Positions 59,822 to 64,000 of a DNA stretch of 64,000 nucleotides are shown here, in pieces. The stretch comes from an uncultured Alphaproteobacteria bacterium (GTDB lineage Bacteria > Pseudomonadota > Alphaproteobacteria > RF32 > CAG-239), in the NCBI GenBank assembly GCA_944390355.1, contig CALXPT010000005.1:22298-86297 (forward strand). The letters run 5' to 3'. Both the position numbers and the translations under genes were made by a program. The notes below the pieces were generated by a model. That model did not search any database, was not told the origin of the DNA, and saw nothing but the letters and a program-made list of their open reading frames with translations. The first letter of the stretch is position 1. Every line of letters starts with the position of its first letter.

Positions 59822-60340
59822 ATGTTTAAGATTAAATTAGCAATTTTTTGTGGTTTATTTCTGAGTTTAGGGGCGAACTTAGCATCTGCGGCGGGAGGGC
59901 CGAAGCTTTTGGGCGAGTATAAAGATTGGGTGGCATATTATTACGACGACCCGAGAGGAATGGTCTGTTACATAGCCTCGACCCCCAAGAAGGACGAAGG
60001 AAAATACACGCGCCGCGGCGACATATATGTTGTTGTAACGCATCGACCGGCGGAAAGGAGCTATGATGTTGTAAACTTTGTTGCGGGATATAATTATAAA
60101 AACGGTTCACCGGTAGAAGTCAAAATCGGCACCACGACGATTAACGATATTTTCACGGAAGGCGACAAGGCGTGGACGTTGAACGGAACAATAGATAAAG
60201 AGTTGGTTGATGCGATGAAAAGAGGGCAGAGAATGATAGTAAAAGGCGTTTCGGACAAGGGCACGGCAACCAAAGACACTTATTCACTGAATGGATTTAT
60301 GAGTGCCTACCGAGCCATCAACGCCAAGTGCAAGAGATAA
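59822..60340 (+). CDS. IalB-family (invasion-associated locus B) periplasmic protein
   Basis: A 172-residue protein with a signal peptide (KIKLAIFCGLFLSLGANLAS) and the IalB-like domain (GEYKDWVAYYYDDPRGMVCY; YVVVTHRPAERSYDVVNFVA; SLNGFMSAYRAINAKC with the two Cys likely disulfide bonded). In Bartonella IalB promotes erythrocyte invasion, but the family is widespread in alphaproteobacteria. It is in an operon with rlmN (3 bp apart). GAGAAAAAAGG is the SD. Confidence 0.86.
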   Translation: MFKIKLAIFCGLFLSLGANLASAAGGPKLLGEYKDWVAYYYDDPRGMVCYIASTPKKDEGKYTRRGDIYVVVTHRPAERSYDVVNFVAGYNYKNGSPVEVKIGTTTINDIFTEGDKAWTLNGTIDKELVDAMKRGQRMIVKGVSDKGTATKDTYSLNGFMSAYRAINAKCKR

Positions 60341-60343
60341 AGA

Positions 60344-61426
60344 ATGGAAAAAACGGAATTAATCGGCTTGTCTAAAGAAGAAATCGCCCAAGAGATAGAA
60401 AAATTGGGCGAGAAGGCGTTTCGCGCCAAACAATTGTGGCAGTGGTTGTACTTTCACGGTGTAACCGATTTTGAAAAAATGACCACTTTTTCAAAAGACT
60501 TGCGTGCTAAATTGGCTGAGAGTTACAAGATTACGCGCCCCAAAATCGTAACGGAGCAAATATCAAAAGACAAAACCCACAAATGGCTGTTTGAGTTTTC
60601 GGACGGACAGAGGATAGAAACTGTTTATATACCGGAAGATGACAGAGGAGCAGTCTGCATATCCACACAAGTCGGTTGCGCGGTGGGTTGCAAGTTTTGC
60701 CATACCGGCAGCCAAAAAATCACCCGAAACTTGACTGCGGGAGAAATTGTTGGGCAGTTTATGGCGGCAAGGGACGCTTATGGAGAATGGCCGTCTCCGA
60801 CGGATGAAACGCGTTATTTATCCAACATCGTGGTAATGGGCATGGGTGAACCCTTGCACAATATGGAAAATGTGATAAAGGCTTTGAAGATTTTAACCGA
60901 CGGCGATGGAATTGCGATATCCAAACGGCGCATAACCTTGTCGACATCGGGTATAGCACCCAATATCGTGCCGATGATTCAGGCAACGGGCGTTAAATTA
61001 GCCATAAGCCTTCACGCGCCTAATAACGAGAAACGCTCACAAATTATGCCGATAAACAAGCGTTACCCGATTGAGGAGATATTAAAAGCCTGCAAAGCGT
61101 ATCAAGAGCTTGACGGCAGCCATTATGTAACCTTTGAATATCTGATGCTGAAAGATTTTAATGATTCTCTGGATGACGCGAGAGAATTAATGGATATTAT
61201 GCGCAAAAACAAAATCAACGCCAAGTTTAATTTGATAGCGTTCAATCCATGGCCGGGGTGCGGCTTTGAGGCCAGCCCCAAGGAGAGAATAGCGGCCTTT
61301 TCCAAAGAGTTGCAAAAAAATCATTTTTCCGCACCGATAAGAACACCGCGCGGGCAAGATATTTTGGCGGCTTGTGGCCAGCTAAAGTCAAAAAAAGACG
61401 AAAAAACAGCCCCGAAAGGAGAATAA
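60344..61426 (+). CDS. rlmN: RlmN, 23S rRNA/tRNA A2503/A37 methyltransferase
   Basis: Dual-specificity radical SAM methyltransferase, 360 residues. FRAKQLWQWLYFHGVTDFEK opens the protein, CAVGCKFCHTG carries the radical SAM cysteines, NIVVMGMGEPLHNMENV and RRITLSTSGIAPNI follow, and TPRGQDILAACGQL contains the catalytic C-terminal Cys. The stem of its own terminator begins inside the last codons. Confidence 0.96.
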   Translation: MEKTELIGLSKEEIAQEIEKLGEKAFRAKQLWQWLYFHGVTDFEKMTTFSKDLRAKLAESYKITRPKIVTEQISKDKTHKWLFEFSDGQRIETVYIPEDDRGAVCISTQVGCAVGCKFCHTGSQKITRNLTAGEIVGQFMAARDAYGEWPSPTDETRYLSNIVVMGMGEPLHNMENVIKALKILTDGDGIAISKRRITLSTSGIAPNIVPMIQATGVKLAISLHAPNNEKRSQIMPINKRYPIEEILKACKAYQELDGSHYVTFEYLMLKDFNDSLDDARELMDIMRKNKINAKFNLIAFNPWPGCGFEASPKERIAAFSKELQKNHFSAPIRTPRGQDILAACGQLKSKKDEKTAPKGE

Positions 61427-61455
61427 AAAATCCTTTTCAAAGGGCTGTTTTCTTT
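61403..61455 (+). terminator. Terminator of ialB-rlmN, overlapping the rlmN 3' end
   Basis: AAAACAGCCC pairs with GGGCTGTTTT, with an inner AAAGGA / TCCTTT hairpin, and CTTTT after it. The left arm is in the last eight codons of rlmN. Confidence 0.8.
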
Positions 61456-61470
61456 TAGAACCTAAGAAAG

Positions 61471-61632
61471 TTATTCATCAACTTCTTGAGGCTGAGCTTT
61501 TTCTTTCTTTAAGCGAGCAAGGGCTTTGTCTACCAACGGCTCAATCTTGTTTCTGTTCTTATAAGCGGCAATTCCAGCACCGACAATGGCAAAACCACCT
61601 ACAATGATTCCAATAATACCAGCTTTTTTCAT
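61471..61632 (-). CDS. Small single-span membrane protein, SD-less leader
   Basis: A 53-residue protein: glycine-rich helix (AGIIGIIVGGFAIVGAGIA) with GxxxG packing motifs, then a charged tail (NKIEPLVDKALARLKKEK). The ATG at 61632 is preceded by CTTTAAAAATTTTTTTTCATT and no SD, closely matching the leader of the orphan at 10388. Codons are GCT/GGT biased, unlike its neighbours. Function unknown. Confidence 0.65.
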   Translation of the reverse strand: MKKAGIIGIIVGGFAIVGAGIAAYKNRNKIEPLVDKALARLKKEKAQPQEVDE

Positions 61633-61734
61633 AATGAAAAAAAATTTTTAAAGTTAAACAACAGATTAATAAACACAAGAATAAATAAACAAAACTAAAA
61701 TAGACAATCAAAAGTAAAATGTAAAGAAAAATTT

Positions 61735-62880
61735 TTAAGCCACAAATAAGTCTTTTATTTTATCAAAAAAGCCTTTTGCCTCCGGTTGGCAGTTGTCGTT
61801 TTGGCTTAAAGAGCGAAATTCTTCGAGCAGTTCTTTTTGCCTGTCTGTCAAATGAGTTGGTGTTTCCACTCTGAATTGCACAAACAAATCACCGCGGCGT
61901 TTAGAGCGCAAAATAGTCATACCCTCGCCGCTGATTTTGGCTTGTTGGTCGGTTTGCGTTCCGGCAGGAATATTAACTTCAATTTTTTCACCTTGAATAT
62001 CCGGAATTTCTATTTTTCCGCCCAGAGCGGCCGTTGCTATGGAAATCGGCACCCGAACATACAGATTAGCCCCGTCGCGAATAAAGAGCTTGTGTTCTTG
62101 AATGGAAATAAAGACATAAAGGTCGCCGTTATCACCGCCTCTAATTCCGCTTTGTCCTTCGTTTGGAATACGCATACGGGTATTGTCTTCAATACCGGCT
62201 GGAATTTTGACTTTGAGCGTTTTCTCGTGATGAATAACACCTTCGCCGTTGCATTCTTTACATTTGTCTTTAACGACATGCCCCTCGCCATGGCAGTTCG
62301 GACAAGTTGTTTCCATAATCATAAAGCCGTGTTGAACGCGAATTTTGCCTCTTCCGCCGCAGTTTTGACAAATCGGAGCTTCTTTGCCGTCGGCAGTACC
62401 GTGTCCGTGGCATTTTTCACAAACGGAGGTAGTCGGAATTTTAATTTCCTTTTCCACACCGTTAAAAGCCTCTTCAAGAGTAATTTCGAGATTATAGCGA
62501 ATATCTGCACCGTCTTGTGCTTGTGAGCGAGAGCCATTGCGTCCGCCGCCCATAAAATCAGAAAAAATATCTGAGAAAATATCTGAAAAACCGCCGCCGG
62601 AGAAGTTAAAGTCAAACCCGTTAAACGGATTTCCACCGCCCATACCGCCGTTGGCAAAGGCTTGCTTGCCGTAACGGTCATAAGCCGCGCGTTTTTGCTC
62701 ATCTTTAAGCACGTCATAAGCCTCGTTAATGGCCTTAAACTTATTTTCGGCCTCTTTGTCCCCTGGGTTGCGGTCGGGATGATATTTCATCGCCAATTTA
62801 CGATAAGATTTTTTAATTTCGTCGGCGCTGGCGTTTTTCTGAACTTCTAACAGCTCGTAATAATCAATTTCATCGGTCAT
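61735..62880 (-). CDS. dnaJ: DnaJ chaperone
   Basis: Hsp40 co-chaperone of DnaK. The start at 62880 ([13 protein letters not shown]) is chosen over 62907; 381 residues. The J domain has [17 protein letters not shown], followed by a G/F-rich linker ([15 protein letters not shown]), four CxxCxGxG zinc repeats ([32 protein letters not shown]) and the C-terminal substrate domains ([20 protein letters not shown]). dnaK is not adjacent; grpE is at 9130. Confidence 0.96.
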   Translation of the reverse strand: MTDEIDYYELLEVQKNASADEIKKSYRKLAMKYHPDRNPGDKEAENKFKAINEAYDVLKDEQKRAAYDRYGKQAFANGGMGGGNPFNGFDFNFSGGGFSDIFSDIFSDFMGGGRNGSRSQAQDGADIRYNLEITLEEAFNGVEKEIKIPTTSVCEKCHGHGTADGKEAPICQNCGGRGKIRVQHGFMIMETTCPNCHGEGHVVKDKCKECNGEGVIHHEKTLKVKIPAGIEDNTRMRIPNEGQSGIRGGDNGDLYVFISIQEHKLFIRDGANLYVRVPISIATAALGGKIEIPDIQGEKIEVNIPAGTQTDQQAKISGEGMTILRSKRRGDLFVQFRVETPTHLTDRQKELLEEFRSLSQNDNCQPEAKGFFDKIKDLFVA

Positions 62881-63031
62881 TTTCAAAACTTCATAAAAGT
62901 GTAACAAGCAAACTTATCCCATATTTAAGGTTTTTATTTGCAAAACGCAAGATGAAAAGCGCAGAAAATAAGCAAAAAATAACAATATCTTAATAAATGA
63001 GTAGTAAAATCGAACCAAATAGACAAAATAT

Positions 63032-63060
63032 TTGCAATATCGAAAATTTTGTGCTATATT
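63032..63060 (+). promoter_or_regulatory. Promoter of the gene at 63111
   Basis: TTGCAA, 17-bp spacer, TATATT, 51 bp before the ATG. Confidence 0.7.
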
Positions 63061-63110
63061 AAAAACAGAATTTGGCACAAAAAAGGCCGCACAACATATG
63101 GAGAAAGACT

Positions 63111-64000
63111 ATGGCTAAGTATAATATAAATAATATAGAAAATGACGAAAAGTTTTTGCAGTTCATAAAAGACGAATACGGCTATGAAAGTTTCGGAGAT
63201 ATACCGCCGTTTGAAACGACCGCCTTGTTAATAAAGTTCCGTATGCGTGAAAAAGATGATTTTAGCCTGAACGAGGAGGTTGGTAAAACATTAAATCCCG
63301 AAGCCCTTAAGGCAAATATCAAGGACGAAGAAGCCGCGAGAATCAAAGAAATATATTTTGGAAGTAAAGATGCGGTTTTGGAAACGGAAGACAGAGTATT
63401 TTTAGCGGCAGTAACACATACGATTAAAGAAAACAATCAAAACATAGAGAGCATAAGGATATATAAAGAGGCACAAAAGCAGGGCATAAAACCGAATAAC
63501 AATACGAACCAAAATCAGACGGGACTCCAAGCCGTCAATACGGGCAATGCCGGCAATGGAGGCAATGGAAACAACGGAGGCAATAATGGGACTCCGCCGA
63601 ACACAACCGATTTGGCAATCAGAAATCCCAATGACGGCAATAACAACACACTTCAAGTAACGGAAGGCAACGGCGGCAACGAAGGCAATGATGGCAATAA
63701 TAATGAAAACGAACTTGATGATTTAGAAAGAATTAGAAGTGCCTCATCCGACATGAATGATGGTTTTTTTGATCAAGTCAAACTTGAAACCTTGCACGAC
63801 ATGGGCGTCATTAATGATGCAGACTTCAACCGCGGCCGACAATCGGTGCAAGACGCAATCGATGTTCTGAATAATATCAGAGAACTCTCCGCAAATGAAG
63901 TAACGTCATATGAAAACGGCGTCGCAGACAAATTGTTGCAAGATAAAGAGCATTTTAACATCGTTCCGCCAAAACTATTGGGACAGTTGTATGAATCAAA
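63111..64000 (+). CDS. Uncharacterised Asn/Gly-rich protein (3' end outside window)
   Basis: About 296 codons, open to the right edge; start ATG with GGAGAAAG 4 nt before. Residues 1-125 are a charged, helical domain (MAKYNINNIENDEKFLQFIK). Residues about 130-205 are low-complexity Asn/Gly (NAGNGGNGNNGGNNG; EGNGGNEGNDGNNN), encoded by imperfect 9-bp tandem repeats. From about 205 a second helical region starts (LDDLERIRSASSDMNDGFFD). I do not recognise a family; the two-domain plus flexible linker form resembles the J-domain protein at 10728. No signal peptide. Confidence 0.75.
   Translation, partial: MAKYNINNIENDEKFLQFIKDEYGYESFGDIPPFETTALLIKFRMREKDDFSLNEEVGKTLNPEALKANIKDEEAARIKEIYFGSKDAVLETEDRVFLAAVTHTIKENNQNIESIRIYKEAQKQGIKPNNNTNQNQTGLQAVNTGNAGNGGNGNNGGNNGTPPNTTDLAIRNPNDGNNNTLQVTEGNGGNEGNDGNNNENELDDLERIRSASSDMNDGFFDQVKLETLHDMGVINDADFNRGRQSVQDAIDVLNNIRELSANEVTSYENGVADKLLQDKEHFNIVPPKLLGQLYES
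63543..63587 (+). repeat. Imperfect 9-bp tandem repeats in the Asn/Gly linker
   Basis: Five units close to GGCAATGGA in phase with the codons (Gly-Asn-Gly/Ala); a second run of similar units lies at about 63666-63710. Confidence 0.7.

Noticed and set aside
1..64000. tRNA, rRNA, insertion sequences or prophage
   Set aside because: None seen by eye: no transposase, integrase other than the housekeeping Xer, no rRNA-like conserved blocks, no tRNA cloverleaf noticed. A covariance-model search would be decisive.

Overview
The window is chromosomal DNA of a low-GC alphaproteobacterium and appears to span its replication origin. Alphaproteobacterial markers are the dnaQ-coaE / rho / mnmE / mnmG / rsmG / parA / parB block, a canonical parS inside rsmG, AddAB in place of RecBCD, a short HprK, a Tim44-domain protein, an IalB-family protein, a Mic60-like (COG4223) protein beside tsaD, and the PBP-activator / rsmI / yraN group. 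Base composition, an ADP-dependent sugar kinase, a starch-synthase-type glycogen synthase, an ankyrin/zincin protein and several SD-less orphan genes suggest an uncultured, probably host- or gut-associated, fermentative lineage. The exact taxon cannot be fixed from this sequence alone.

Layout. 1-9 kb (minus strand): addB-addA (addA runs off the left edge) and glgA-rph-rdgB. 9-12 kb: grpE, an SD-less orphan and a J-domain fusion protein. 12-24 kb: ftsK, fabD-fabG, the outer-membrane assembly operon lptF-lptD-surA-rsmA, an orphan, nth-tsaD. 24-33.5 kb: Mic60-like protein, ADP-dependent kinase, aroK, xer recombinase, secB, and timA-mltA-TM protein-smr, facing dnaQ-coaE. 33.5-34.05 kb: AT-rich non-coding oriC candidate with DnaA boxes and clustered GANTC sites. 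34-47 kb: rho, an HExxH/ankyrin protein, two small minus-strand genes, then mnmE-GNAT-mnmG-HD-PHP-rsmG-parA-parB with two perfect parS sites. 47-53 kb (plus): nuclease, tsaE-hprK, mlaE-mlaF, radA, cvpA. 53-64 kb: recR-ybaB-dnaX-SRP RNA and a PBP activator on minus; rsmI-yraN; cca; ialB-rlmN; dnaJ; and a partial Asn/Gly-rich gene at the right edge.

The most unusual signal is a family of at least 12 same-strand copies of a 16-bp word (consensus AACACYGTATTTAAAC). I see it only between 39.4 and 46.0 kb, around the two parS sites. Copies lie in gaps, overlap the stop codons of mnmE and mnmG, sit just ahead of the SDs of inserted genes, bracket the inserted GNAT and HD-PHP genes, and occur inside mnmE, mnmG, rsmG and parB in the two frames that lack a stop codon. 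This looks like a polar, origin/centromere-proximal element that has spread into or been selected within essential genes.

Other notable points: a nine-A run in dnaX where either frame change gives immediate termination (a possible tau/gamma switch), a cytosolic HExxH + ankyrin protein next to rho, a J-domain joined to a polyvalent-protein-like domain, lptF without lptG, and a group of SD-less genes with similar AT-rich leaders.
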